Made by a program: the position numbers and the translations under genes. This document shows positions 1 to 35,651 of a stretch of 64,000 nucleotides of DNA, one piece after another (the stretch's first letter is position 1; the number at the start of each line of letters is the position of its first letter). Under the pieces are notes generated by a model, which saw only the letters and a list, made by a program, of their open reading frames with translations, was not told the origin of the DNA and ran no database searches. Source of the DNA: Lytechinus variegatus (Eukaryota > Echinodermata > Echinoidea > Temnopleuroida > Toxopneustidae); assembly GCF_018143015.1 (NCBI RefSeq), contig NC_054750.1, forward strand, positions 7,237,501 to 7,301,500, read 5' to 3'.

Positions 1-82
1 CATTGTGTACAAGATTAGAATTCATCGACAATATTTTGAAGTTTAAGTTTGTCACTTTTTAATTTTTTTTCTAACAATACAG

Positions 83-181
83 GATGATTCAGACACTGAT
101 GATAACACTCCAGATACGTCCCGGGCTTCGTCTAGAGGTGCGTCCCCCGCTCCAGGCAAGAAACGCCAAACAAGCAATTAG
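83..181 (+). CDS. Terminal coding exon of an unidentified gene (3' part only)
   Basis: A polypyrimidine tract followed by ACAATACAG (ending at 82) is a good splice acceptor. From 83 one frame runs 32 codons to TAG at 179-181. The peptide is strongly acidic at first (DDSDTDDNTPDT), then Ser/Arg/Gly-rich (SRASSRGASPAPGKKRQTSN), a typical disordered, phosphorylatable and basic tail of a nuclear protein. I do not recognise the family. The rest of the gene lies left of the window. The exon phase is taken as 0 because this frame is open to a stop and has biased composition; the other frames are not convincing. The call rests on the acceptor, the composition and the long UTR-like sequence that follows, not on homology. 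Confidence 0.45.
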   Translation, partial: DDSDTDDNTPDTSRASSRGASPAPGKKRQTSN

Positions 182-1339
182 AACTAACCAAGCAAGTAAT
201 GAGTAGGATATACAGATGTATTAAAAAAAACCTCTCAAGCATCATGTAGATATGCATATCCCCGCTACAAGAAAATATTGATTTAATGTAGGTAATACTA
301 CTATAATAAGTTATGATAATTGGAGCGTACACGTCAGAAAATTAGCTGCATACCTTCAGGAAATTCTGGGAAAAGGAAGCTAGTTTCGTGACCATGCTTA
401 ATTAACTTAATGTATTAATTTGATTTCTGAAGTATTAATTTCTTTTGAAGTAATCATATCAATTTTTTTTTCTTAACACAGGCCTGTTGAATACTATATC
501 GTTTCTGTTTGAAATGGGTCGATTTCATATTTTTCATGGTACAAGCAAATTTTGTCTACATCTGTAAATAATTTATGTAGTGATGTAATTCCTATTGTAT
601 TGTTAGTGCATGATTATGACTGTAGTCGAAACTTGTTCATCAGTAAACTCATTTTGTATTTATGGTAACTGTTCTTTCATTAAGTAGATATAGTATGTTA
701 GAAGTAAGATTTAAGCATGTATTATAAGTAAGGCAACCAAAAAGAAAAAGAAAGGACAAATTTTGTGATATTCGTTTTTCTTCAGAAATCGCTTCTGCAT
801 TGGCAGAGAAATACTGTTTACAGATTAAAATTGAAAGATATCTTTTCATTATTTTTGAATTTCTATGAAAGAAAAGAAGTTTGTAAACTTACATTCATCA
901 TATTTCAAAAAGTATTAACCATAAAAGCGTAGGTTGCACATGCTCTGTATTCGTTTTTATAAAAATGATATATTAACTGGTCTACCACTCATTATTTCGA
1001 ACACAGCATTGGTTTTGTTTTTTAAGCTTGTATCAATGTCCACATTTGTTACTTGATTAGCAGTACATTCCACCTGTGCAAAATGATGTAATTGATATGA
1101 CATGAGTAATATGTATGGGACAACTTGTACAATTGAATGATCAGATCTTGGATGTTTTTTCTCAGCTTGTCTGATCAGTCTGGAGTATTTTTGAGACGGT
1201 AAAAACTCAAGTTTATTAACATCTAAGGGCATCTAAGGGCAAATCCCCCCCCCCCCCTTCCTGTAATGCTTTATCTCTGCTTTCTAGCTCTACTTTGAAG
1301 TTTTGAAATGCTCTCAAATTATCAAGACTTCCTGAGTTA

Positions 1340-1543
1340 AGAGCTGCCTAGGAGTATAGGTTTTCCAAATTTAGTACTGAAAAATGAGAATACTGATTGT
1401 TTCATGCAAAATACTGATTTCTAAAGTTTCAGTTTTATGTGTTGTCCTTTAGTATTTATTTGAAAATACAGATTTCCTCACCATAAAATTGATTTTCAGC
1501 TTTTATAATACTGAAATGTTCTTGTTCAGGTTAGCAGCTCTGA
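1340..1543. mobile_element. MITE, 'AGAGCTGCC' family, copy 1
   Basis: About 200 bp bounded by GAGCTGCC and GGTTAGCAGCTCTGA, which are near-complementary ends. The interior repeats short motifs of the type ATACTGA and CAGTATTT. A diverged copy lies inverted at 9975-10179 in ERCC4 intron 17. It has no ORF, so it is non-autonomous. Confidence 0.7.
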
Positions 1544-2374
1544 GTTAATGTCATGAAGAATAGATAAAAATGGGGTTTAGACGTAGAAAAGGGTCAATTA
1601 TTTCATGGAATTGCCACTCATACACACTTATGGGTAACACTTTTCTATGGTTTTAATCGGTTTGTAAGTAAAACTTATACTGTTTCAAGAAATAAGCCCA
1701 GTGCTAAAAATAAAAAAAAACAAAGTAAGTTCGAATGTGGAGATATGAGAAAGTTCATAGATGTTAACATTGATATGCTGTGATGTTGATCAATTGGAAT
1801 GCATGTCGGTGTTGTAATTCAACTGATTTGCAATGTGATTTTTATAGTTGGCCTCGGTATTTGATCAGAAATGGTGCCTTCATAGCTCATAAATTAATAT
1901 AACTTATGTTTTAATTCAGACTTTGATGATCTTTTTTTTCTTGATATATTAAATTTGTGGTGATGTTATACTGGCTAAAGTATGGGGAAATGACAGGATA
2001 TAAAATATTCATCAGAATATGCAGTTTGCTTTAATATGACAGTGTAATTAATGATATAACCTTAATTTAATCACAAGGATTTTTGTTTATGAAGAAGCTT
2101 CTAAGTGTGTCATGTATCCAAGCTGTAAGAATGTCATGTGTTACCATCGTATTAGTAAGAAAAACCCCTAGAAAACGAGAAAGCATGTATTTTTGGAATG
2201 ATAGGAGTGGTTTTGAATGAAGATAATGGAGATCTAACTTTATGTTGCCTGCCTAAGGTTGAAATTTGACTCTAAGTTGTTGAGGAGTAAATGCTATATT
2301 TTTCTGTATGACCTGTAGCAGTGTATTGTATTGACCAACAATGTATGGGTGATGTGATACGAGTGACATTACTG

Positions 2375-2380
2375 AATAAA
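2375..2380 (+). terminator. Candidate poly(A) signal AATAAA
   Basis: AATAAA in ACTGAATAAAGGG, followed 20-55 bases later by a GT-rich stretch (TGTTTGAGTGAATGTTTG), the usual downstream element. It is the best-looking cleavage signal after the stop at 179-181. Confidence 0.45.
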
Positions 2381-2508
2381 GGGAACACATGCTGAACATA
2401 TGTTTGAGTGAATGTTTGTTTTGCATTTTACTTGACCCCCCCTCCCCTTTCCCCATCTCTCTCCCTCTCTTTATCTCTCTATTGGTCTATTTCTTTCACA
2501 AGCCAAAA

Positions 2509-2877
2509 GGGCCATTTTTAGTCACGTGTGTGACCAAAATTATGACAGATCTGGATTTAGTTATAAATAATAAAATTTTGAGAGATTTATAAATAATTAT
2601 GGTGATTTTGGAAGGTTAATTTCATTTCGAAATTCACGGGAATCTCAAAATGAAATTAAACTTTTAAAATTGTGCTTCTGTGTGAAGTCACACACATGAC
2701 CCAGTTCTTTTGACCTATGAACCTGCATATTAGTGATGGCAAAAATATTCCAAATGATGCCTGACAAACATGTTAATGCCATTTGACCTTTGAATTACTA
2801 ATTTAGATCTACATGTATAACTAATTAAACTCAAGATTTGTCATAATTACAGTGACACACATGACCAAGAATGGCCC
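2509..2877. mobile_element. TIR element with GGGCCATTTTTAGTCA ends, copy 1
   Basis: The ends GGGCCATTTTTAGTCACGTG and the complement of CATGACCAAGAATGGCCC are imperfect inverted repeats, with TGTGACCAAAATTATGACA-like sequence further in at both ends. No ORF. A second, more diverged copy lies at about 33650-33978. It sits in the gap between two convergent genes. Confidence 0.7.
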
Positions 2878-3899
2878 TAAACTCTTTCTTATTTCTCTTT
2901 CCATCTGGTGAGCAAAAACATTTTTGAAACACTATGCCTGGACTATGCAAATTGTTTGTATATCGCATTCCATCAGGCATGAATATAGCATCTTTAGCCA
3001 AGAGGACTTATTTACCCTTGGGATTTTTAAAATGTAAATGCTAAAATACATGCAATTATGTGTAAAAAATCAGCACAGTCCATGCTTATGTATTCCCTCT
3101 TATTTAAATCTCTTCTGAAATTGGGGAACAATGTACACATGACATTGCAATTCTGAGAAAAATGCTTACTGATTTGTCTTTATTGCAAAAATAAGCATAA
3201 AAATTATATACACAATCTCCACATAAATTCATTTTATATTCGATTTCATGCCCTACAATAGAAATAATTTCATGATAATGATCAAAATATTTACAAATAT
3301 GATATTTCCAATTTGTTAGCTGTTTTGTATTGTATGTACAAGACACAACACAGCATCTGTAATCATTTCTGGAATAGATTTCTCAGTAAACATACTGTAC
3401 ATTGCCTAATCAACTTGTTGCAAAACAAGCCTCTGTGAGCAACCCCCATCAATACATTTTGAGCCTTGAAGTTGCACAGCATCTGCAAATCTTTAATGCA
3501 GAATAATCCAATTTACAACAAAACCTTCATTTTTGAAGAAGGATTTCTTTAAATTTCAACTTATTGCGATGAATATTTGTGAGGTGATGTATAAAACAAG
3601 TATGTGTTATACATCGTAATTAACAACGCGGGATTTGACTTGCTCACAAGGAGTGAGTAAGAAATCACTAAAAACTATCTGTGTGATAGTAAAAACTTGC
3701 ATTGGATGAACGGAATGAGAGACAGTTGAGTCAATGATGCAAAACCTTCTTGAACAGATCAATCACTCTTCAAAAATGATAAATACTCCTCCAGTCATAA
3801 GAAATAAATTAACATCACTCCATTCGGAAATGATCTCGCCTTCCCCCTCCTGCTTTCAAAGACCATTTCCAATCCTGAACCAAACCCTACTCTCCGAAG
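2878..3899. other. Intergenic DNA and probable ERCC4 3' UTR
   Basis: AT-rich sequence with no convincing exon. The right part is likely transcribed as the ERCC4 3' UTR, down to a TTTATT (minus-strand AATAAA) at 3179-3184. The two flanking genes converge here. Confidence 0.4.
3179..3184 (-). terminator. Candidate ERCC4 poly(A) signal
   Basis: TTTATT on the plus strand reads AATAAA on the minus strand about 940 bases downstream of the ERCC4 stop at 4123-4125. It is the first clear canonical hexamer after the stop. Cleavage there would leave a 3' UTR of about 0.95 kb. Confidence 0.35.
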
Positions 3900-4122
3900 A
3901 AATTGGCAGTTTCCCAATGTTCAAGGATCTCATCTCCCACGCCCCACCCCTCCTCTTCCCCTACCGCCCCCACCGAACCCCCTACCACCTTTCCCAAACC
4001 TGCCCCTCCCAGCAAACTTCCCTCTCCCTCCTGGTCTGCTGGTGGACCCCTCTGCCTCCCCTCCTCCTTCCTTGTGGAGGAACTCCCAGAGGAACTTGTC
4101 ATTTCCCTGATGGTCAAGAATC

Positions 4123-26831
<22,709 letters not shown>

Positions 26832-27060
26832 AATGCCATCAACATTTACTGTCTTCAATAAAAACAAATATAACTTTGTAATTTCAATTCTTTCCGACGA
26901 TGAAGTAAACTTTCTATAGCAGACAGCGAAGTGCACACAGCAGTGTGTTATGGGAGCGCTAAAAAGTTGAGGTGCACGGTGCAGAGAATGCCGACGCGAC
27001 TAGACAGTTGTTCTACAAAAAATTAAGTACACCTCTGCTAAAATACAATTTTGCATATAG
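26832..27060 (-). promoter_or_regulatory. Probable ERCC4 5' UTR and promoter region
   Basis: Sequence just upstream of the ERCC4 start. It is richer in GC at 26930-27005 (GGAGCGCTAAAAAG, GCACGGTGCAGAGAATGCCGACGCGAC) than its surroundings. No TATA box is clear. An in-frame ATG at 26936 lies in the presumed leader. The transcription start cannot be fixed from sequence. Confidence 0.35.
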
Positions 27061-27089
27061 CACCGATTGTGAATTATACCTTCTTGCAT

Positions 27090-27350
27090 TCAATATGATG
27101 ATGATCATCATGATCATTATATTTTTTTTTGCATCTGATGATCTTTAAATCAAAGTTAATCACCACGTACCAGCCAACACCACCACCAGGCCAACACCAC
27201 CACCATCATCACCATCAATCCATCATCATTAATCATCATCAGCATCATCATCATCACTATCAGCATCATCATAATCATCACCACCACCACCTCCACCACC
27301 ATCATCAATAATCATCATCATCACCCGCATCAACATCATCCTCATCATAC
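27090..27350 (+). repeat. (CAT)n / (CAC)n-rich simple repeat
   Basis: Long run of CATCAT, CACCAC and ATCATC units. The His-rich frame here is a by-product of the repeat. Confidence 0.95.
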
Positions 27351-27549
27351 ATCATTCACATTCTCTACTATGATCTAGAAAAAAATGTTGGTGGGGATAT
27401 AGGCTATTATGAAATCAATTCAATTCAACATAATTTCCAAAGATAAAAGCATTAATACATTTTTAAAAAATTCAACAATACAATGTAATTCTAACTTCTT
27501 ACTAAGAGGTTAACCTGCCAAACAAGAAACTTGTATAATTTCTGAGTTT

Positions 27550-28100
27550 CCCGGGGGGGCCACTTACATTGACGACTGGATACCATGCGCGACCCCAAAA
27601 ACACGTAAAAAGGGTGTCTTTTTCACGATAGGGCACGTTACGTACGTAACGTGATAAGGGTGTCAAAAACACAAAAATAATGAAAAAAGGTTATCTATTT
27701 CGTTAAGAAAATTACGTGATTAGGGTCGAATTTGCGGGGATGATAAAACAAAATTAAAATGTTTCATAAAGAATGTCCTTTCTGCCCCAATACTTCGTGT
27801 TTAGGGTCCGATTTGCGCGACGGGTGTACAAGCTGGGGTCGTACTAAACCAAATAAGGTAAAGCCTACGACCGAAGGACCCATAACAATAAAACATTCCT
27901 CTACTTGTATAGGGGTTCATTTCAGGGAATATTTGCTAAGAGTGTCGCTTTGTTTCCAATACTTGTTAAGGGTAGGGTTTCACACGCCAATACTTGTTAA
28001 GGGGTGCATTTTCAGAATATGGAAATTACGTGTTTAGGGTGCTTTTCGAGACCCCATGGTCGCGCATGGTATCCACTCGTGAATGGAAGTGCCCCCCGGG
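27550..28100 (-). mobile_element. TIR element 'CATGCGCGACC', full-length copy
   Basis: CCGGGGGGGCCACTTACATT and CTGGATACCATGCGCGACC at the left match, inverted, GGTCGCGCATGGTATCCACT and GAATGGAAGTGCCCCCCGGG at the right: inverted ends of about 45 bp. Interior has the same palindrome CACGTTACGTACGTAACGTG and ACTTGTTAAGGG repeats as the copy at 25567-26085. 551 bp, non-autonomous. Confidence 0.9.
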
Positions 28101-31100
28101 CTGAGTTTGCTACTTATAACAATTTATTTGCATTTGTTTAAATAATTGATTACTATTTTCAGGGTCCGTTGATCATTACATTCTGCTTTTCCTTGAGTTT
28201 TGCTAATTTTGATCCACTGGAGGTAGTCATCAGGATTACCCACCTCTTGATTAAAGGAATAAACTTTTCAGCAGTAATCACGTGTGTGGTTTAGCTGCTG
28301 TTTACTCAGTTGTTTTGTGTCCGGACGATCAATTTTTGAAAGTCATTTGGAAATTTTACAAGCGCAGTTTCATCAATTTTTAGTAAAAAATGTTAGGAAA
28401 TATTATACAGAACGAAACACAAGATGATTACAACTATTGAATCCCGTGTAATCTGAAGACAAAAAAGAAGGCTTCAAAAATACGAAGTGTCCGGGCACCC
28501 GACCCCCCATCCTACTTTTTTTTTTGGGGGGGGGCAATTATTTGCAAAAAGGAGTTTTCTTTTTCTATTTCGGGATGTCCCCATTTTTCTAACTATTTCT
28601 ATCAATTTATTTTTTTTCATTTATTTAGATAATAATTAATAACTTTAGTAATTTTCTTTTTTTTCTGCATATGACCATGATGCTATGCAGGGGTAAGGGG
28701 AATACAAGAAGAGAGACAAATGAAAATGAAGAGACGAGTATAACGTAATGAGGCAATTTATTAAAATTCTGCACATATTATGACATCATCATACTCTCTC
28801 ACACACAACAGTATGATAAGGGTTTTTTTTAGTCACTTTATACAGAAGAAGCAAACAGCAAGTACAATGCCACTGCGACTTCTCTACTGAAGCATAAAAT
28901 CCTTTCATCACAACAAATTATTCAACTTCTTGCTGGAAGCAGCTCTTTAAATATATTCATATCACAATTCAAATATTACAACTCTCTCATATATATTCAC
29001 TCAGTATTCTCATTTGGCATTAGACATGCTCCCTGTAACAAGACAGGAAAATGTATGTCAGTTTGTATATGGTATCTTAAACAGAGCAAAGGAAAATGGA
29101 AAGAAGTGAATAAAATAATTCAACCACCTATTGCAACAGATGAACTGAGGCTGTTAATGAACAAGGTGCCCACAATAGAAATTGTTATGTACGTTATATT
29201 TCAATGAAATAATGCAATACTGAAATTTTATTTAAAAACTTCTGAAATTCTTATCATAACTGAAGGAGTGCAAGACAAAAACTAAAGGTATGTACATCTA
29301 GCAAGAATTCTCAAATGGAAAATATTTTGACTAGGACCCTTCACCATTATAATGTATAGTACAGAAAACTTAGAACTTGAGACAAAAATAAGCTATTTCA
29401 GAACAGAAAGAAGTGTTTGGGAAATGTATAAATCAAAATATACAGAAAGTTCAACATTTCAAACCAAGATATAGTGACCACTGAAAAAAAAGAAAATAAG
29501 ATGCAAACCATTAAAAGGTGTTCAGTATACTATAAAGTGCATCACTGTTTGAACACCATCACAGAACTACACAGCAATCACATATTGGGAATGAGTAGTG
29601 TTTAGACCCTTGACAAACATAAAGCATTCAGGGCCCCATTATATCAAACCTTAGCAATTGATTGTGTGGTTGATTCCTATGATTGATTGCATTGATTATT
29701 GTACATGATCAATTATAAAAGTCAGCCCACGATCAATTGCTGAAATTCATGTTACGGGCCGGGACTCTGTTTTGCCTATGGGTTTCACTAAACATTCCTT
29801 CAGTGGTACCAAACACAATGAATAATTGATTGTTATATAGTTTATGAAGGGCCTTGACACATATTACAGTCTAACCATATGGTATGAAAAACGACTATGC
29901 ACATTAATTGGACTTTTAAAACTCATTCTTCAGCCGGTCTACAGATATTGAGAGATTTCAAATCTAATTCAGGCCATCTAAAACTATCTGATGAAAATTG
30001 TTTAACAAGGTATCATTACACAGCATTATATGACAGGCCTTTTTCATAGGATACAAAATCTATTTTATATGGAACTAAAAGATCTCCATGAGATAAGTAT
30101 ATTTTTTTATACTTTGGAGTGGAAACAGAGAAAGACAAATACAAACTATAGTATAAGTCAGAAAGACAAAATAATTTTGGGCAACATAATATCTGCTGAG
30201 TGCCAGAAACAAATTTATTTCAAATGTATGACTATTAAATCAATTGATCTTTTCCCTCTCTGCATTATAATTAATTCACTTTGAAGTAGTAAGATGAAAA
30301 TATTATCATAAAATCATTCATCATTACATCACTATTCAGATGGGTGCTGCAAAGGATTAAAGCCCACTCTATCCTTTGAGCATTACTGCAGTTTTTGGAC
30401 AAACATCCAATGTCCACACTAGAATTCTGTCCAGTGAATTACTGTCATACATAAAAATCAATAACGTATGCATTCAACATACTTTATCAATGGATATATT
30501 TAATATTTTACCACTTACATCAAGAAAAATTGAGTGGCAACACTATGTTAACCTGACGAAAATCATATCATATCATTATCACTATTCTTGAATTACAAGG
30601 ATGGCTTTTAAAATATGCAACAAAATTTTGAACAACCAGGATACACAAAAAATTCCATAAACATTTGGTAACTGTATATTCACCAATATTTCATTTTAAA
30701 AAAAAGTGAACCTAATAATTAGATCTCAGATACATGCCATATTTAATCTTTATTACATCTGGGTATGACCCTCTCTGAAAATATAAATTTTAATATTCAA
30801 TTTCCTTACATTTATTCTGTCAAATACCATATTAATAGTGCATATATACATGCTGTGCAATTTAACTTTACATCATCAAACTTTGAACCATGCATATAAA
30901 GATAAAAGCCGAAAAGTTATAATTCTCATATGAAAGCAATCACCACTGCAAATCTAAATAATGCACTATAATTTGTGTATAATTACATCAAACACTACTT
31001 CATTCTCTGGCAAGGGGATAGGAAGAAAAATATTACAAGGTAGAAATATCTTTAACTATGTAACAAGGACTCACATTAAACAAGTTTTATATTATACTCA

Positions 31101-31239
31101 TTGGTAAATGCAAGAATGAGTGGGAATATGAAAAAGGACAATACAACACAAGAAAAGATGAAGAAATTCGGTGATCAGCAAGTCAACATTACAACAACAA
31201 AAGAACAAAGACTGTCACAAAGAATTAAGAACACTTTAA
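28101..31239. other. AT-rich region downstream of SSX2IP; no gene seen
   Basis: Mostly A/T-rich unique sequence, possibly part of a long 3' UTR or intergenic DNA. A minus-strand acceptor-like TTGTTACAG|GGAGCATG at about 29031 precedes a 12-codon frame ending at TGA, too little to call. A TTTATT (minus AATAAA) is near 28757. A MITE lies at 29631-29760. Confidence 0.4.
29631..29760. mobile_element. MITE 'GCAATTGATTG' family, copy 1
   Basis: GGGCCCCATTATATCAAACC with AGCAATTGATTG, and on the right CGATCAATTGCTGAA with GTTACGGGCC, form inverted ends. A relative is at 34669-34799 (CTAGCGATTGATC ... GATCAATCCC). Confidence 0.65.
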
Positions 31240-31591
31240 GGCCTGGAGCCCGTAGCAGAAAGAGTTGCGTTTAAACGCAAGACAAAAAAAATCGATCGCA
31301 AGTCCTAAACGCGCGCCGTTGATAGGTTGAATATCAAGTTGCGCATGATTTTTTAGAGTTGTGATCGATTGCAACTCTTTTTGCAACGGGCCCCTGGTCA
31401 CACCGCCCGAGCGTTGTTGGAGTGGAGCGGTAGGGAGAGAGGGTCGAATTTCGCTCACAAAATTTGGGGGAAAAAATCGAAAACAAAATAAAAACAATCG
31501 AAATTGAAAATGGTGAACGGTAGCGAGCGGTGATGATTTTCCTCTCCGCTCCACGACCGCTCCAACAACGTTCGGGCGGTGTGACCAGGCC
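31240..31591. mobile_element. GGCCTGGTCACACCGCCC element with a second MITE inside
   Basis: The outer ends GGCCTGG...CCAGGCC are flanked on both sides by TTTAA, a 5-bp (or TTAA-containing) target duplication. After the left GGCCTGG a second element (31247-31393) is inserted, bounded by TGG on both sides; its ends AGCCCGTAGCAGAAAGAGTTG and CAACTCTTTTTGCAACGGGCCC are inverted repeats. The outer element then continues GTCACACCGCCCGAGCGTTG, matched inverted by CAACGTTCGGGCGGTGTGAC. Confidence 0.9.
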
Positions 31592-31995
31592 TTTAACTTG
31601 TGCACCAGTGCCAACGATCAAAGAGAATCACACGCAATCTCATGGATGGTTATGACAGAATTGCCTTTCTCATTAGCGTGATCTGACCAATGATGTGATG
31701 TGTTGTTTCTCTCACGCAAATGGTAAATTAAAATTAATACATTTTTTTGCATAACAGTCCACTGGTTGTGAGCTAATACACATGAAAGGGGGGGGGGTAT
31801 TCAAGATTTAGGTGAGAATAAGAACCCAAATTAAAGTTCCAGTTACATGCAGTATATCAGACTTCACCACATTGGTCAGATCATGCGCAGAGGACACACT
31901 CTACTGTGTAATCATCAATGAGGTAATACAAAGACGTGTTACAAATCATAGGTCAAGTGTTAAGTAACACTTTTTAACTCTTTGAGAAACACCCT

Positions 31996-32272
31996 CCAGG
32001 GCCCTGTCTTACAAAGAGTTGCGACTTATCTGATCAATCACAACTATGGACGGCCAGCAACGTCAACATCTATTATGCATGCTTGTTCAAATTATTTTCT
32101 AACTATGATGTATATTCATGCGTTCATTGCTCTCTTAAAAATTCAGTCTGCTTCTCTGGGCTTACAAAGGATATCGTGCAATTTCCAAAAGAAAAATTTA
32201 TGACACTGATGGATTTTTATAGAGTCATGATTGATCGGATCAATCGTAACTCTTTGTAAGGCGGGGTCCTGG
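31996..32272. mobile_element. MITE 'CTTACAAAGAGTT' family, copy 1
   Basis: CCAGGGCCCTGTCTTACAAA with GAGTTGCGACT and the complement of GTAACTCTTTGTAAGGCGGG at the right. The interior GGCCAGCAACGTCAACATCT is shared, inverted, with the copy at 40467-40737. Confidence 0.8.
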
Positions 32273-35200
32273 AATCATAAGTATATAGACCTAAATTTAG
32301 CTGTGAACTATTTTAATACATGGGAGATGATGGACCCTAATTTGTTGGCTGTATTTGCTGTGTTTTAAACTATTTTGGTGCATAAATAATTTCTTTCAAA
32401 TCTTGGAAAAAGGCTTACCTAGTAACAACCTGATATTATATCATCATTTACTTACATAATCATACAACCGTGATAGTGAGAAAAAAGAAATTGGTTTTCA
32501 GAAATAGAAACTTGTCTGCTTTGCAGAATACAACAAAAGCTCAATCTGTTTCATGTCTTGTTAATGAATTAGAAATAGGGTATGTGATCAGTTTAATCAG
32601 GTACACAAATATAGATATAATACGCTATATGGGTCACTAATTTCAGTGCATTGGATCTTAAGTTGTCAATATTTTCATTTCTTTTGGAATGTTTCACCAT
32701 ACTAGGCATATAAAGATGGCTCCTGTATATACTAGAATCTTTACCAAAATTGCACCAGGAATAAAAACTGTAAAGAATTTTTTTACGAGATACAGAGTTT
32801 AAGCATCGTTAGCATAGTGTTTTAGATAAATATCATCATAAATGATAGTAGTAGAAAGAGAATGGGCACAGCTAGCTCAATTTAAGTTTCAGTAGCATAC
32901 ATATACATGGGTTCCAATATGAATGTGTTCAGTTGTTTTCATAGGCTAGTGAACTGGCAAGATTCACCTCCCCAGAAAGAAATCAATTACAAAAATGGTA
33001 TTCAGATACTAATGTACAAGTATTAAGTAGTAAAAAAATCCTTCAACAACTATAATCATTAGCTGAAGACACTGTTATTCTAGCTACAAGTCACATTAAT
33101 TTGATTAGATGAAATGTATTTGGCAAATGCGTAAGTGAAAGAAGAAGGCTTGAAAGTGAACAATTCTATCAGTGAAATGGCTCAGTTGGTGCAGTAGTGC
33201 TCTTGTAATCCATCCAGCGACATTAAAGTAACTTTCAAAATCATCCTGTTCAAATGGACCTGGCAATAGATAACCCCATGCCCTTTGTAGCATCCAACTG
33301 TTGAATATTGTAGGGCCTGAATATAAAATGCCCAATTTAATTCAATACATAACACTCTACTAAAAAAAAAAAATCATTCACCTACATGTAAATGTGTACA
33401 TGGCAATTTAACTGTCAATTCAACATATATCTCAACTCAAAATACACTCTCTATTAAATAGATAGATCTATCATAAATACCTTCATATTGTTACTTTTAA
33501 TATAACACAATCGCTGTCTCAAATACTGCATACAATACTATCTTTTTCAACAGTGAATTTAGTAAATATATTTCTCTGTAATAATGAATTATGTCTACAT
33601 ATCATTCCCATGTCTAGTTTATTGTGCGACTAAATTCATAACAAATCAGTTATGAATCTAAAAATTTAGAGATTTATAGCTAACTATGATGATTTTGAAA
33701 GTTTGATTTCATTGTTAAATTCACAGGAATTCAAAAATGAAATTAAAATTTCAAAATCATGGTTCTGTATGAAGTCACACACATAACCCACTTCTTTTGA
33801 CCTATGACCTTAACCTGTATATTGGAGACAGCAAATAATATTTCCAAATGATAGCTGACTAAACATGTTAATGTTCTATAACATTTGAATTACTAAATCT
33901 CTAAATAAATTAGATTCATAACTAATTAAATTCAAGATTTGTCATAATTTTGGTCACACACATGACCAAGAATGCCCCAAAAGATTTCTTTACAATATCT
34001 ATCCTTGCTGCATATAAACTGTTTTAAGGCACTTTCAATTTCAAACTTTAAAATGCGTATTTTCGTCTGTGAAATGCAATGCATCATTAGAAACAAGTAT
34101 GTTGATACAACAAATGTTAAGTAAAAGTACAAATACATGTAAATGAAGACTGAAACAATCTGGATTAAAAAAAAAAGAAGAACCCCTATGTAATATCTCC
34201 TTGTATTCGAATGTAATTTTCTCACTTCTCATATACCTCAATAGGCCTATATATTATACCAGAGATATTTACACATATTTCTATCTATAGGTACATTCCA
34301 AAAATAGCTCTTTGTTTTTATAACACATTCACACTGCAAAAGGCATATTTATTCAAACATTAATAGATTTCAATCTCTAAACGTACAATTTAAGACCAAT
34401 TAAATTATCTCCAAAATCTCATTGACACATTTATTCTGATAAAATTAAACAAATTGCCTTTATTTCATGACAATTTTTTCAAATGATGGAAAACAATAAA
34501 CTTCTGTTGTCAGCTACAGAAATCATGCCATTTGATTGACTGAAGGCATAACCATTTGTTGAATTCTAGCATTTGTATTTAGTAACAAGTTTCATGAAAC
34601 CAGGCCTGAATTGACAGGAAAGGCACTAAATCATAAACTAGCTTTTAATCTTGCATAAAACAAGCAGGTGCCAGTAACACAAAGCCTAGCGATTGATCAT
34701 ACGATTGATTTGTATGATTTATTGTACACAATGATCAATGTGATCAATTGTTAGTAATCTACCCTACGATCAATCCCAAACTTTGTGTCAAGTGGCCCGG
34801 ATTTCACACAACATAAATTGTGCAGCAGATAAACTGAACATTGTGCTTTCACATGAAAGACAAAATTACAAATCACCAACTTATACAAACAACAAATACA
34901 AAAATAACTTCCATTTTAAATTCTTGTTTTCAAGACTTCTCAGCACTTAACTCTGGATGAAAAAAATATGGAGATAAATTCAAATATAAATGTGGCATTA
35001 TCAAAGATCAAACTTGCTTTAACAGCAACTCCCTGTCCATAATAATTACACATCCTATTTCCATGAAAATTATTTTTTGTTGAAATTCTTACATAAAGTA
35101 TGGAATTCCAACATGCACCACTTTTTTTATCTTGTATTTCTCGTTTCTTTGTCTAGTGCGGTCTTTACAGCATTGTTATTCTCTCCAGAAATAATAAAGT

Positions 35201-35640
35201 CTGATGCTATCGACCTCATATGAAAAATACTCTTCGAATCACTATACTCACTTTACAATGAAGTGAGGTGACACCTTGTTAGCGATTGTCAAGAATCAAG
35301 ATGATAAATAATATCAAGTAAACCATTACAGAAAACTAATATTTGATAATCTATAAGGGAAGCTCAAGTCACTACAAATTAGTCTATCAATCCACAAAAC
35401 AAGTACAAAAGAAAAGTTATACATAGAAGGCATGTCAGATGCTAGTATTTCCATTGCACATGGGTAAGGTACTTATAAGTACTTTAGCTGAACAATTCAA
35501 CACAGAACTAAGTAGGTTTTCTTCACCATTTTACCGGCTATTTAATCCAATATCAAGTTAAGTCACTCGGTAAAATGCGTGTCATCTGATGCGATGATAA
35601 ACCTGTTAAGTATTACAGGATCGGCAGGGTATTTCTTTAA
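32273..35640. other. AT-rich region downstream of SSX2IP; repeats only
   Basis: No convincing exon. It holds the second copies of two dispersed elements (about 33650-33978, and 34669-34799). Several minus-strand AATAAA signals occur (for example near 33602, 34346, 34431) and any could end the SSX2IP transcript. Confidence 0.45.
33650..33978. mobile_element. TIR element with GGGCCATTTTTAGTCA ends, copy 2
   Basis: Diverged relative of 2509-2877: GATTTATAGCTAACTATGATG, AAGTCACACACATAACCCA, CTTTTGACCTATGACCT, CATAATTTTGGTCACACACA and ACCAAGAATGCCCC. The left end is eroded. Confidence 0.65.
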
Positions 35641-35651
35641 GTTTGTATTCC

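Larger units (their letters stand above)
182..2400 (+). other. Probable long 3' UTR of the left-edge gene
   Basis: AT-rich non-coding DNA with no credible ORF or splice-bounded exon on either strand. It follows the TAG at 179-181 and runs to a canonical poly(A) signal at 2375. It holds a C-run at 1246-1257 and a dispersed MITE at 1340-1543. That it is one continuous UTR is an inference; an earlier weak AATAAA occurs in an A-rich run near 1709. Confidence 0.4.

Noticed and set aside
26832..26936. Upstream in-frame ATG of ERCC4 (35 extra residues)
   Set aside because: The added residues show no similarity to XPF, whereas MSLLEYE at 26831 aligns with the family start.
27129..27311. His-rich open frame
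   Set aside because: Translation of the (CAT)n/(CAC)n simple repeat.
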